This document shows positions 34,921-45,654 of a stretch of 64,000 bases of DNA, piece by piece (the stretch's first letter is position 1; each line of letters begins with the position of its first letter). Source of the stretch: Dromiciops gliroides (Eukaryota > Chordata > Mammalia > Microbiotheria > Microbiotheriidae). The stretch lies in assembly GCF_019393635.1 (NCBI RefSeq), contig NC_057863.1, positions 3,398,334-3,462,333 of the forward strand, given 5' to 3'. A program made the translations under genes and the position numbers. The notes beneath the pieces were generated by a model. That model was not told the DNA's origin. It searched no databases and saw nothing but the letters and a program-made list of their open reading frames with translations.

Positions 34921-35567
34921 TTCCTCCCTCCCTCCCTCCCTCCCTCCTTCCTTCCTTCCTTCCTTCCTTCCTTCCTTCCTTCCTTCCTTCCTTCCTTCCT
35001 TCCTTCTTTCCTTTCCTCCCTCCCTCCCTCCCTCCCTCCCTTCCTTCCTTCCTTCCTTCCCTCCCTTTTGTCATCCCTCCCTCCCTCCCTCCTCCCTTCC
35101 TCCCTTCCTTCCTTCCTTCCTTCCTTCCTTCCTTCCTTCCTTCCTTCCTTCCTTCCTTCCTTCCTTCCTTCCTTCCTTCCTTCTTTCCCTCCCTCACTCC
35201 CTCCCTTCCTCCCTTTTGTCATTCCTCCCTCCCTCCCTCCCTCCCTCCCTCCCTCCTTCCTTCCTCCCTCCCCTCATCCCTCCCTCCCTCCCTTCCTCCC
35301 TCCCTCCCTTCCTCCCTCCCCTCATCCCTCCCTCCCTCCCTTCCTTCCTTCCCTCCCTTCCTCCCTTCCCTCATCCCTCCCTCCCTTCCTTCCTCCCTCC
35401 TTCCCTTTCTCCCTCCCTTCCTTCCCTCCCTCCCTTCCTCCCTTTTCTCATCCATCCCTCCCTCCCTCCCCTCATCCCTCCCTCCCTTCCTCCCTCCCCT
35501 CATCCCTCCCTCCCTCCCTCCCTTCCTTCCTTCCTTCCTTCCCTCCCTCCCTTCCTTCCTTCCTTCC
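34921..35567 (+). repeat. 650-bp pyrimidine array (TTCC/CCTCCC)
   Basis: About 647 bp with almost no purine on the + strand, mostly CCTT and CCCT tetramers. Blocks of TTTTGTCATCCCTCCCTCC, TTTTGTCATTCCTCCC and CCCCTCATCCCTCCC recur, so a higher-order unit of about 60-140 bp has been duplicated. The 282-codon frame (FLPSFLPS) and its antisense (EGRKEGRK) are repeat translations. Confidence 0.97.
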
Positions 35568-36429
35568 GACCCAGAGAAAGGGCCTGATGCCTGCAGTGGT
35601 CTTCCTGGCTTGAGCCCCACGTGGTGTTGTGTGTACATGTAAGCCTCCATCATGAGGTGCATTCCCGAGGGACTTGTACATTCCTGCAGCGTGGCTGCCC
35701 CAACCCCGGGCTCCTCCAGTGGGGCTCAGGCTCTTCCCAAACCCATCCCTGACCTTTAATTAAGACTGGTGAGGCTCCGGAAGCGGTGGCAGCCCCAGGC
35801 GCCTGTCAAGCCTGGCAGGGCTGGCTGTCATTGCATCTCTGGACTGGCCCTCTTTTATTACCCCATAAACACGGGGAGTCTTACATGAAACACGGGGGAG
35901 CCAGGGGCTGAATCAGCTGCTCTAGGCCAGAAGGCTCCTTTCCCTCCAACCCTGCCGCTCAGCTTGTTCATTGTCTGCATTCAGTCCGTCCAGGGCCTGG
36001 CCAGGTGAGTCACCAGGTTTCCCAGATTGGGGGGCGTGTGCTGCCTGGGTGTGCCTGTCCATCCGCCCCATATTTACATGGGCGTGAGGCCAGCTTCTAT
36101 AGATGAATCAAGCCAAGACACAAGGGAAAGACCCTTCCCTCTCACAGGGGGATGGATACTTCAGGTTAATGAGGCCTCCAGTGGCAAGAAGGTACCTGGA
36201 GAACGAGCCAAGATGGATGCAAATACTCCTCAAGTAGGGAGACAGTCCTGTCGAATAGAGTCATTTGCAAGTTGTCTCCCCCAGGGCGTTGTAGACTCCA
36301 GAAAAGCAAGGACTGGCATTTTGGGGCTCTTGGCACAGGGTGTGGCAGAGTGGGTGCTGGCTGACTGTTGTATGGCCATCCCTCCTCCATGTTTTCCTTG
36401 TGAATCTGATTTTTTGACCTTGTGTTGAG
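35568..36429. other. Repeat-free island, no gene recognised
   Basis: About 860 bp without any repeat that I recognise. CTCTTTTATTACCCCATAAAC and CCCCATATTTACATGGGCG are AT islands in GC-rich context. It could be a non-coding conserved element. The 133-codon frame at 36027 (MGGVCCLGVPVHPPHIY) lacks domain support. Confidence 0.4.
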
Positions 36430-37890
36430 CCCTGCACTTATCCCTATTATATTTCACATCACTAGATTCAGCCAACTGCCATGGCCCACCAAGAGCTTCT
36501 CGTCTGGGGATTCTGGTTCTAGTGCAGTGTGTCAGCTCCCCATCCCAGTGTCTGCATTCCCTCCATGCCTGTGTTTCCAGCCTCATCGTTCAACTCAACC
36601 TTCTCTCACCAGTCACGGGATCTCTTCATGGAAAACTGTTCTCATTCTCCCCATCTTCATCCCTGCAGACTCTGGGTAGCCCTTGCCCCTCCTAATCACT
36701 GATTCCTCCTAGGGACTTTCCCTTCTCTAGATTTTTGGACCATTTCTCTTTGACCACTACCCAGGCTTCTTTGCTGGGTCTTCATCCAGGTCACGCCCAC
36801 TGCCAAGGAGTATTCCCCAAGGCTTTATCCTAGGCACTCCCTCTCTAGTCTCTCGACATAATACTACTTGATGATATAGGCTCCCACGATCATCTCTATG
36901 CAGTTGATTTCCAGATCTATTTATCCAGCCCTAGCATCTCTCCTGAACCTAAACTGAATGTCTCTGTCCTGGACCTTTCCAACTCAACAAGTACAAAAAA
37001 GAACCCATTATCTTTTCCCCAAAGCCAATGCTTGCCCGGCCCTGTCAAGAGTATCACCACCCTCCCCATCCCTTGGGAGATTTACAACCTTATTGTGACC
37101 TTGACTCTTCACTTTCATTTGCCCTGTGTATCTGAGCAGTCGTCAGGCTTTGGGATTTCTTTCTCTATGTTCTCTCTCCTATCTCTTTATTCTCAGATTC
37201 AGCACCCCAGTTCAGACCCTCATTGCCTCTCCTAGGCTATTGCAACGTCCTCCTTAGTGGTCGGCCTGCACCAAGTCTCTTCCCTCCACTCTCCAGTCTT
37301 CACACAGTTGATGAAGTGATTCCACTAAAGGGTAGATCTACCTGTGTCTCCTCCCTTCACTTTCACCCTCATTCAGCAAATTCTGGTGGATCCCTTTTGC
37401 CTCCAAGATCATGAATTGCCCCCCCCCATGTTTATCATGGAAGTTTCCCAGCAGCTGATCCCCTTCTTTGCTTCCAGTCTTCTTGTATACCCCTCCCCTT
37501 CATGGATCCACATCATGATCCAGTTACCTGAGGCTCTTTCTCATGTGTGATGGATGCCCAATTTCCTCTCTCCACACCTTTGGACCACTCTGTCTCCCTT
37601 GTCTGGAATGTTCTCTCTCTTTACCTTCTCCTCTTGGAATCATGGGCTTTCTTCAAGACTCAAGCATCACCTTTGTAAGAGACCTTTTCTGCCCCTTTTC
37701 CCAGCTGTTTGCCTTTTTCCCCTTGAGGGTCACCATCAATGGACTCCTTATGCATCTTGTATGTACCTATTTCCTTCCATATTGCTTTCACCGTTAGAAC
37801 ACAAGGTCCCTGATGACAGAGACTATTTTTACTTCTTTTTTTCTCCACCCAGTGCTTAGCGTGCTTAATGCATGTTTGTTGGTTGTGTAT
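36430..37890 (+). mobile_element. L2 LINE, long copy (+)
   Basis: The longest L2 in the window (about 1.45 kb). ORF2 reverse transcriptase: TATAGGCTCCCACGATCATC and CTATGCAGTTGATTTCCAG translate around HLYAVDFQIYLSSPSISPE, the degenerate YADD.QIY.SSPDLSPE block. The 3' UTR part follows with CCTAGGCTATTGCAACGTCC and CCACTCTGTCTCCCTTGTCT, ending in TTAATGCATGTTTGTTGG. Decayed. Confidence 0.8.
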
Positions 37891-37959
37891 TGTATCTAAG
37901 TTCTTTTCTCCCCACTGAGGATGTGTTTTCTTTATTCCTTCATATATTTATATAGTGCT

Positions 37960-38341
37960 TTATTTTTAAATAATATTTCATTCTCTCCCAATTACATGTA
38001 AAGTTTTTTAACATTTGAAAAAAATTTGAGTTCCAAATTCTTTCCTTCCCTTCCTCTCCTCCCCCCTCCCTGAGATGGCCAGCAATCTGATATAGGTTGT
38101 ACATGTGCAATCATGTAAAACATATTAGTCATTTTGTGGAAGAAAACTTGAGCAAGAAAGAAAGAAAGAAAAAGAAAGGAAGGAAGGAAGGAAGGAAAGC
38201 AAAAAATAGTATACTGTGATCTGCATTCAGATTCCATCAGCTCTTTCTTTGAAGGAGGATAACATTTTTCATCATGAATCGTTTGGGATCATCTTAAATC
38301 CCTGTATTGCTAAGAAGGGCTAAGTTATTCATAGTTCTTCA
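37960..38341 (-). mobile_element. L1-A, left part (-): L1 3' UTR
   Basis: Antisense L1 3' end: CCCAATTACATGTAAAGTTT, GTACATGTGCAATCATGTAA, CATTTTTCATCATGAATCG and GCTAAGTTATTCATAGTTC. The matching continuation is found at 43768. ATTCATAGTTCTTCA (38327-38341) and ATTCACAGTTCTTCA (43768-43782) bracket everything between them. The outermost layer of the nest. Confidence 0.75.
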
Positions 38342-38581
38342 CAATTAGTACCAATACTATACAAACTATTTTGGAAAAAAAGTGAAGAAGTAGTCCTAGC
38401 AAATTTCTTTTATGACACAAATATGGTGCTGATACCCAAATCAGGAAGAGCCAAAACAGAGAAAAAAAACTATAGACAAATTTTCCTAATGAATATTGAT
38501 GAAAAATTTTAAATAAAACACTAGCAAATATATTACAGCGATACATCACAAGGATAATGCACTATGACCAGGTGGGATTTA
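38342..38581 (+). mobile_element. L1-B, segment 1 (+): ORF2 before the RT core
   Basis: Contains TTCTTTTATGACACAAATATG and GAATATTGATGAAAAATTTT, i.e. the FFYDTN..LIPKSGR and [11 protein letters not shown]-type RT block, ending GACCAGGTGGGATTTA. Continuation is at 39935. Frame is broken by stops. Confidence 0.75.
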
Positions 38582-38716
38582 TTTTTCAAAAAAATTATTT
38601 ATTTAGAATTTTCCCACCTTACATGTAAAACCAAATCGTGACATCGATTTTTAAAACTTCGTGTTTCCAATTCTCTTCCTTCCTCCCTGTCCCCGCTTAA
38701 GAACTCAAGCAATTCA

Positions 38717-38877
38717 GGGGGCAGCTAAGTGGAGCAGTAGATAAAGCACTGGACTTGGATTCAGGAGGAACTGAGTTCAAATCCAGCCTCAGACACTTAA
38801 CTAGCTGTGTGACCCTGGGCAAGTCACTTAACCCTCATTGCCCTGAAAAATCAAAAACAAAAACAAAACAAAACCAA
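38717..38877 (+). mobile_element. Marsupial tRNA-like SINE (+), perfect 18-bp TSD
   Basis: GGGGGCAGCTAAGTGGAGCA to AACCCTCATTGCCCTG with an AAAAC tail. Flanks AAGAACTCAAGCAATTCA at 38699-38716 and 38878-38895 are identical. Confidence 0.96.
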
Positions 38878-39102
38878 AAGAACTCAAGCAATTCAATAGA
38901 AGTTATATATGTGCAGTCATGCAAAACAGCAGAAAAAAACACTTTAGAAAAAGGAACTAACAACAACACAAATATACTTCCTTCTGTATTCAGACACCAT
39001 CAGTTCTCTCTCTGCAGATAGATCACATTTTTCATAAGTCCTTCAGAGTTGTCTTGGATCATTGCATTGCTGAAAATAACTAAGTCATTCACAGCAGATC
39101 AT

Positions 39103-39477
39103 CTTACACCATTGCTGTTATTTTGTATACAGTATATTTCACTTTACATCAGCTCATGTAAGTCTTTCCAGGTTTTTCTGATAGCATCCTGCTCATCTTT
39201 TTTTTTTTTAATAGTAAACTACATTTATATAGTACTTTAAAGGGAAATTTCCTTGCAAAACACCCATGAGGTTGATTATTGCAACAACAATAATAGCTAA
39301 CATTTGTGTAGTACCTTATACCTGGCAAAGAATTTTCTTCTCAATAGCCCAGCAAAGTAAGTACCATCACCATCCTCCTCCTCATCTTACATTGCTCTTG
39401 CCTCTGCTTCAGAATTTTCCCCAGTTACTATTGCTGTGTTTCCCTCCATCCTATTTGCTCCCCATGATATTTACTTT
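39103..39477 (-). repeat. Composite repeat, copy 2
   Basis: Same layout and same internal poly-T junction as 25216-25592: ATATTTCACTTTACATCAGC, CTGCTCATC, poly-T, TAGTAAACTACATTTATATAG, ACCCATGAGGTTGATTATTG. The copies part at ATGATATTTACT. Confidence 0.7.
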
Positions 39478-39839
39478 ATTTTCTATTTTCCTTTACCCTT
39501 TTGCTCCTCAAAAGTATTTTGCTTCTGACTGCCCTTCCCTCAATCTGCCCTCCCTTCTTTCACCCCTCCCCACTTATCCCCTTCCTCTCCCACTTCCCCA
39601 AAGGGCAAGATATATTACTATAAGCACTTGAGTGTGTATGTTATTCCCTCTTTGAGCCAATTCTGATGAAAGTAAGGCTCATTCACTCCTCTACTTCCCT
39701 CCCCCCATCTTCCCCTCCACTCCATTAGCTTTTTCTTGATTCTTTTATGTGAGATACTTTACTCCTTTCCACCTTTCTCTTTCCCTTTATCCCAGTGCAA
39801 TTCTCTCACCCCTTAATTTTATTTTCAAGATGTCATCAT

Positions 39840-39932
39840 GGGATAGCTAGGTGACACAGTGGACAAAGCACCAGCCCTGGACCCAGGAGGACCCAAGCAA
39901 ATCTGGCCTCAGACACAAGCCACTCAACTAGT
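39840..39932 (+). mobile_element. SINE fragment (+), 3' part missing
   Basis: GGGATAGCTAGGTGACACAG to TCTGGCCTCAGACAC, then lost. It ends exactly where L1-B resumes. Confidence 0.8.
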
Positions 39933-39934
39933 TA

Positions 39935-40100
39935 GGATTTATACTAGGAATGCAGAACTGGTTCAATATTAGAAAAATCATCAGCATAATTGACTATATC
40001 AGTAATAAAACCAACAGAAATCATATGATTGTCTCAATAGATGTAGAAAAAGCCTTTGACAAAATACAGCACCCATTCCTATTAAAAAAACACTAGAGTA
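39935..40100 (+). mobile_element. L1-B, segment 2 (+): RT core
   Basis: GGATTTATACTAGGAATGCAG to CAATAGATGTAGAAAAAGCC and TACAGCACCCATTCC, the GFIPGMQ...[15 protein letters not shown] block. Interrupted after AAAACACTAGAGTA (40087-40100), which recurs with one change at 43270-43283. Confidence 0.85.
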
Positions 40101-43100
40101 AGGAACTATTTTGCCCAACTGTATGCCAATAAATTTGATGATCTAAATGAAATGGATAAATATTTACAAAAATACAAACTGCCCAGGTTAATTGAAGAGG
40201 AAATAAAATCCTTAAGCCCATATTCGAAAAAAGAAATTGAACAAGCCATTAATGAACTCCCTAAGAAAAAATCTCCAGGGCCAGATGGGTTTACAAGTGA
40301 ATTCTACCAAACATTTAAAGAACAATAAATTCCAATATTATACAAATTATTTGGAAAAATAGGTGAAGAAGGAGTTCTACCAAATTTCTTTTATGACACA
40401 AATGTGGTGTTGATACCAAAACCAGGCAGAACCAAAACAGAGAAAGAAAATTATAGACCAATTTCCCTAATGAATATTGATGCAAAAATCTTAAATAAGA
40501 TATTAGCAAGTAGATTACAGTAAGTGATCACCAGGATAATATACTATGACCAGGTGGGATTTATACCAGGAATGCAGGGCTGGTTCAACATTACAAAAAC
40601 TTAACATAACCAACCACATCAATAAGAAAACTAAACAGAATCATATGATTATCTCAATAGATGCAGAGAAAGCTTTTTTTTTTTTTTTGGTAGAGAAAGC
40701 TTTTGACAAAATACAGCACCCATTCCTAATAAAAACACTAGAGAGCTTAGCAATAGGCAGAGCTTTCCTTAAAATAATAAATAGTACCACCTACCTAAAA
40801 CCATCGGCAAGCTTTATATATAATGGAAATAAGTTAGAGGCATTCCCAATAAGATCAGTGGTGAAACAGGGATGTTCATTATCACCTCTGTTATTTAATA
40901 TTGTACTAGAAATGTTAACTTTAGCAATCAGAGGAGAAAAAGGAATGAAAGGAATTAGAATATGCAAGGAGGAAACAAAACTATCACTCTTTGCAGATGA
41001 TATGATGGTATACTTAGAGAATCCTAGAGAATCAACTCAAAAATTACTTGAAACAATTAACAACTTTAGCAAAGTAGCAGGATATAAAATAAATCCACAT
41101 AAATCATCAGCATTTCTATACATTACCAACAAAGTCCAGCAGCAAGAGATAGAAAGAGAAATTCCATTTAAAGTAATGGTAGGGGGTGGCTAGGTGGCAC
41201 AGTGGATAAAGCACTGGCCCTGGATTCAGGAGGACCTGAGTTCAAATCCGGCCTCAGACACTTGACACTTACTAGCTGTGTGACCCTGGGCAAGTCACTT
41301 ACCCCCCATTGCCCCACAAAAAACCAAAAAAAAAAAAACCCAATAAAACAATAAAGTAATGGTAGACAATACAAAATACTTGGGAGTCTACTTGCCAAGA
41401 CAAACCCAGGAACTCTATGAACACAATTACAAAACACTTTTCACACAAATCAAATCAGATCTAAATAATTGGAAAAATATCAATTGCTCATGGATAGGCC
41501 AAGTTAATATAATAAAAATGACAATCATACCTAAATTAATTTACATATTCAGTGCCATATCAATCAGACTACCTAAAAATTATTTTATAGAGCTAGAAAA
41601 AATAGTAACAAAATTCATCTGGAAAAACAAAAGGTCAAGAATATCAAGGGAACTAATGAAAAAAAAAAGGCACAGGAAGGTAGGCTAGCTGTACCAAATC
41701 TGAAGCTTTACTATAAAGCAGCAGTCATTAAAACTATTTGGTACTGGCTAAGAAATAGAGTGGTGGATCAATGGGATAGGTTAGGCACAGGAGACACAGT
41801 AGTAAATGACTTTAGTAATCTACTGTTTGATAAACCCAAAGATTCCAGCTTCTAGATAGGAATTCAGTATTTGACAAAAACTTCTGGGAAAACTGGAAGA
41901 TAGTTATGGCAGAAACTAGGCACAGACCAACATCTTACACCTTATACTAAAATAAGGTCAAAATGGGTACATGATTTAGACATAAAAGGTGATACCATAG
42001 GTAAATTAGGAGAGGAAGTAATAGTTTACCTCTCAGATCTTTGGAAAGGAGAACAGTTTATGACCAAACAAGAGATAGAGAATATTATGAAATGCAAAAT
42101 GGACTTTTTAATTACATTAAATTAAAGAGTTTTTGTACAAACAGAAGCAATGCATCCAAAATTAGAAGGGAGACAGAAAACTGGGAAACAATTTTTATAG
42201 CCAGTGCTTCTGATAAAGGCCTCATTTCTAAAATATACCAGGAAGTAAATCAAATTTCTAAGAATCCAAGTCATTCCCCAATTGAGAAATGGTCAAAGGA
42301 TATGAACAGGCAATTTTCTGATGAAGAAATCAAAGCTATCTATTGCCATATGAAAAATGCTCTAAATCACTATTGATCAGAGAAATGCAAATTAAAACAA
42401 CTCTGAAGTACTACCTGATGCCTATCAGATTGGCTAATATGACAAAAAAAGAAAATAATAAATGTTGGAAAAGCTGTGGAAAAATTGGAACACTAATGCA
42501 TTGTTGGTGGAGCTGTGAACTGATCCAACCATTCTGGAAAGCAATTTGGAATTATGCCCAAAAGGCTCTAGAGCTGTGCATACCCTTTGACCCAGCAATA
42601 CCATTATTAGGTCTTTTCCCCAACGAGATCATAAAAAAGAGAAAAAGACCCACATGTACAAAAATATTTATAACTGCTCTTTTTGTGGTGGCAAGGAATT
42701 GGAAATTGAGGGGTTGCCCATTAATTGGGGAATGGCTGAACAAGTTGTGGTATATGAATGTAATGGAATAGTAAGAAATGATGAGCAGGCAGATTTCAGA
42801 GAAAACTGGAAGGACTTATATGAACTGATGATGAGTGAGATGAGCAGAACCAGGAGAACATTGTACACAGTATCAATATTATGTGTTGATCAACTGTGAT
42901 AGACTTGATTCTTCTCAGCAATACAATGGTACAAGATAGTTCCAAAGGACTCATGATGGAAAATGCTCTCCAAATCCAGAAAAAAAAGAACTGGAATATG
43001 GATGCAGATGTAACCATACTATTTCTTTTGTTTTTGGTGCTGTTGTTTTTCTTTTTTGAGGTTTTTCCTTTTTGCTCTGATTCTTCTTTCACAGCAAGAC

Positions 43101-43269
43101 TAATGCAGGAATTTGTTTAATGTGATTGCACATATATAACCTATATCAGATTACTTGCTGTTTTGGGGAGGGGGGAGGGAGGGAGAAAAATTTGAAACTA
43201 GAAATCTTATAAAAACAAATGTTGAAAACTATCTCTAAATGTAACTGGAAATAATAAAATATTTATATA
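40101..43269 (+). mobile_element. L1-C: large L1 copy (+), 5'-truncated in ORF2
   Basis: About 3.17 kb including one SINE. It starts in the ORF2 linker ([20 protein letters not shown]). It runs through [38 protein letters not shown], the RT catalytic block [19 protein letters not shown] (near 40976-41030), YLGVYLPRQTQELYEHNYK, the C-terminal WKSCGKIGTLMHCWWSCEL (near 42460-42520) and FDPAIPLLGLFPNEI. A 3' UTR and AATAAAATATTTATA tail follow. Stops (for example TAA at 40326 and after LASRLQ) and frame changes show it is dead. Flanks AAAACACTAGAGTA/AAAACATTAGAGTA are its target duplication. A 27-base in-frame insertion lies in the RT block (40678-40704). Confidence 0.95.
41183..41351 (+). mobile_element. 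Marsupial tRNA-like SINE (+) inside L1-C, perfect 14-bp TSD
   Basis: GGGGTGGCTAGGTGGCACAG to ACTTACCCCCCATTGCCCC with an A-rich tail. TAAAGTAATGGTAG at 41169-41182 and 41352-41365 is identical on both sides. Youngest layer here. Confidence 0.97.
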
Positions 43270-43283
43270 AAAACATTAGAGTA

Positions 43284-43767
43284 TAGGAATAAGTGGAGCT
43301 TACTTTAAAATGATAAATATTATTGGGGGCAGCTAGGTGGTGCAGTGGATAAAGTACCAGCCCTGGATTCAGGAAGACCTGAGTTCAAATCTGGCCTCAG
43401 ACACTTGACACTTACTAGCTGTGTATCCCTGGGAAAGTCACATAACCCTCATTGTCCCACAAAAAACAACCAACCAAACAAAAAAACCAAACCAAAATTA
43501 TAAGTATTATTTATCTAAAACCATCACCAAGAATTATCTATAATGGGGTTAATCTAGAAGCCTTCCCAATACAATGAGGATTGAAGCAAGGATGCTCATT
43601 ATCACCTCTATTATTTAATATTGTACTAGAAATGTTAGCTATAGCAATAAGAGAAGAAAAAGGAATTAAAGTAATTAGAATAGGTAATGAGGAAACAAAA
43701 CAATCACTCTTTGCAGATGATATGATGTCATACTTAGAAAATCCACTAAAAACTACTTGAAATTATC
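43284..43767 (+). mobile_element. L1-B, segment 3 (+): RT catalytic region
   Basis: TAGGAATAAGTGGAGCTTAC, then (after a SINE) CCATCACCAAGAATTATCTA and TATTTAATATTGTACTAGAA, with TCTTTGCAGATGATATGATG encoding LFADDMM. It stops inside ORF2 (AAACTACTTGAAATT) without any L1 3' end. Confidence 0.8.
43325..43499 (+). mobile_element. Marsupial tRNA-like SINE (+) inside L1-B
   Basis: GGGGGCAGCTAGGTGGTGCA to CATAACCCTCATTGTCCCAC with an AACC/AAAC tail. Flanks ATAAATATTATT (43313-43324) and ATAAGTATTATT (43500-43511). Confidence 0.95.
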
Positions 43768-44645
43768 ATTCACAGTTCTTCATCAAACAGTATTGCTGTT
43801 ACTGTGTACTACAGTGTTCTCTTGGTTCTGCTTACTTCACTTTGCATCAGTTCATGTAAGTTTTTCCAAGTTTTTCAGAAATCATCCTGCTCATTTTTTC
43901 TTATAGCACAATAGTATTCCATCACGTATATCACATGCATCACAACTTGTTCAACCATTCTGCAACTGATGGACATCTCTCAGTTTCCAATTCTTAGCTA
44001 CCACAAAGAGACCTGCTATAAATATTTTTGTACAAACAGGTCCTTTTCCTTTTCCTTTTATCTATTTGGGGTGTAGACCTAGAAGTGGTATTTCTGGGTC
44101 AAATAGTATGCACAATTTTATAGCCCTTTGGGCATAGTTTCAAATCGATCTTCAGAATGGTTGGCTCTGGGCAGCTAGGTGGTGCAGTGGATAAAGAACC
44201 AGCCCTGGATTCAGGAGGACCTGAGTTCAAATCTGGATTTAGACACTCGACACTTATTAGCTGTGTGACCCTGGGAAAGTCACGTAACTCTCATTGCCCT
44301 GCCAAAAACAAATTTAAAAAATTGCAGAATGGTTGGATAAGTTCACAACTCCACCAACAATGCATTAGTGTCCCAGTTTCCCACATCTCTTACAACAGTT
44401 ATCATTTTCCTTTTCCATCATATTAGCCAATCTGATAGGTGTGAGGTGGTACTTCAGAGTTGTTTTAATTTGCATTTCTCTAATCAATGGTAATTTAGAA
44501 CATTTTTTCGTATGATTATAGATAGCTTTGATTTCTTTGTCTGAAAACTGCCTGTTCATGCCCCTTGGCTACTTATCAATTAGGGAATGGTTTGTATTCT
44601 TATAAATTTGGCTCAGTTCTCTATATATTTGAAAAATGAGTGCCT
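43768..44645 (-). mobile_element. L1-A, right part (-): ORF2 3' half
   Basis: Antisense of the sequence seen at 42150-42900: TTCACTTTGCATCAGTTCATG, GCACAATAGTATTCCATCACG, GAGACCTGCTATAAATATTT, AACTGCCTGTTCATGCCCC. A SINE lies at 44165-44324. Confidence 0.88.
44165..44324 (+). mobile_element. Marsupial tRNA-like SINE (+) inside L1-A, perfect 12-bp TSD
   Basis: CTCTGGGCAGCTAGGTGGTG to AACTCTCATTGCCCTGCC. CAGAATGGTTGG at 44153-44164 and 44325-44336. Confidence 0.96.
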
Positions 44646-44739
44646 AAGCTATTAATAAATATGTGTTGGTTATAATTCTTGATTATTGTTGATAATGAAT
44701 GTTGATGTAATTTATAGGGTAATAGTTGATATGAAATAC

Positions 44740-45054
44740 TAGGGAAGGGTTGGTTTGGGGGAAAAGATAATGGGTTCTATTTTAAACATGCTTAGTTTGA
44801 GACATCCAAGACAGGGACATTCAGTTTGAGATAGTCAATAAGAAATTTTTGATATGGGATTAAAGGTCAGGAAAGATACCAGGGTTGGAAAAATAGAACT
44901 GGAAATCATCTATATAGCAATGATGATTGTACCCGTGAAAGCTGATGACATCACCAAGTGGGTGTGTATAGAGAAACTAAAGAGGAATGCCTAGGATAAA
45001 GCCTTGGGGAATTTTTGTTGATCCTTATTAAATGCTGACTGGTGCAAGATGGAG
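44740..45054 (-). mobile_element. L2 LINE ORF2 part (-)
   Basis: AACATGCTTAGTTTGAGACAT, GAACTGGAAATCATCTATATAG, ATGACATCACCAAGTGGGTG and GCCTTGGGGAATTTTTGTTG match the antisense L2 RT order. Confidence 0.7.
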
Positions 45055-45320
45055 GGCAGATTCTCATGGATACTCCACTGTAAGACCTTCCAATCTGACA
45101 TCAAGCATTAGTGACCACTCACTGGGTACATCCATTTAACCAGTCACAAATCTACCTACCTATGAATATCATCTGCCCTTTGCCTCACAAGGAAAGCACG
45201 AGAAAATTTGTCCAATGCTTTTTTGAACTAGATACATCATGTATGTTTACAGAAGCTCTCTCATCTGTCAGAATAGTAACTGTCAAAAAAGGAAATGCCA
45301 ACGCTTCTTTAATGAGATTT
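45055..45320 (-). mobile_element. L3/CR1-like LINE RT fragment (-)
   Basis: Antisense translation resembles the CR1-clade block FSKAFDTVSH..LV.K followed by a GS.S.W..V..G stretch. CAGTCACAAATCTACCTACC and TTTGTCCAATGCTTTTTTGA lie in the expected order. Heavily decayed. Confidence 0.45.
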
Positions 45321-45329
45321 TCCACAGGA

Positions 45330-45410
45330 AGTCAGAATCAATAAACATTTATTGAGAGCCTACTATGTTCCAGGCATTGTGCTAAAAGTCTGGGGAGAGT
45401 CACTTCCTTT
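45330..45410 (-). mobile_element. L2 LINE 3' end (-)
   Basis: CAATAAACATTTATTGAGAGCC and TACTATGTTCCAGGCATTGTGC. Confidence 0.7.
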
Positions 45411-45654
45411 GGGTGGCCCATTCTAGGCATTCAAATGATCCTTTTGTGAATACCTCTAGAGAGCCACAGCGCAGAGATGAAGCCCAAGATCTCTCAAAGC
45501 CTTTTACAAAGCCGAGGACTGTGGACTTTGTTTTCTAGAGGAAAAGGCCGGTGACCCTTTATTAGGAAATGGAGAATCCTCGAGCTGAAAGGGGCCTATG
45601 AGGGCTCTTGCTTTACCATTGTGGACATTTCACAAGCCAGATTGGCAGCTTTAT

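Larger units (their letters stand above)
38582..39934 (-). mobile_element. Antisense retroelement block inserted in L1-B
   Basis: Begins at left with an L1 3' end in antisense (ATTTATTTAGAATTTTCCC, CACCATCAGTTCTCTCTCTG, GCATCCTGCTCATC). It then carries the composite repeat (39103-39477), then a C/T-rich part with TGTGTATGTTATTCCCTCT and TTCTTTTATGTGAGATACTT. GGATTTA at 38575-38581 and 39935-39941 is a possible 7-bp duplication. It contains one complete SINE and one SINE cut short at its right end. Confidence 0.55.

Noticed and set aside
34765-35613. A 282-codon Ser/Pro/Leu-rich protein and its Glu/Gly/Arg/Lys-rich antisense
   Set aside because: Translation of the TTCC/CCTCCC array, with no start context or unique sequence.
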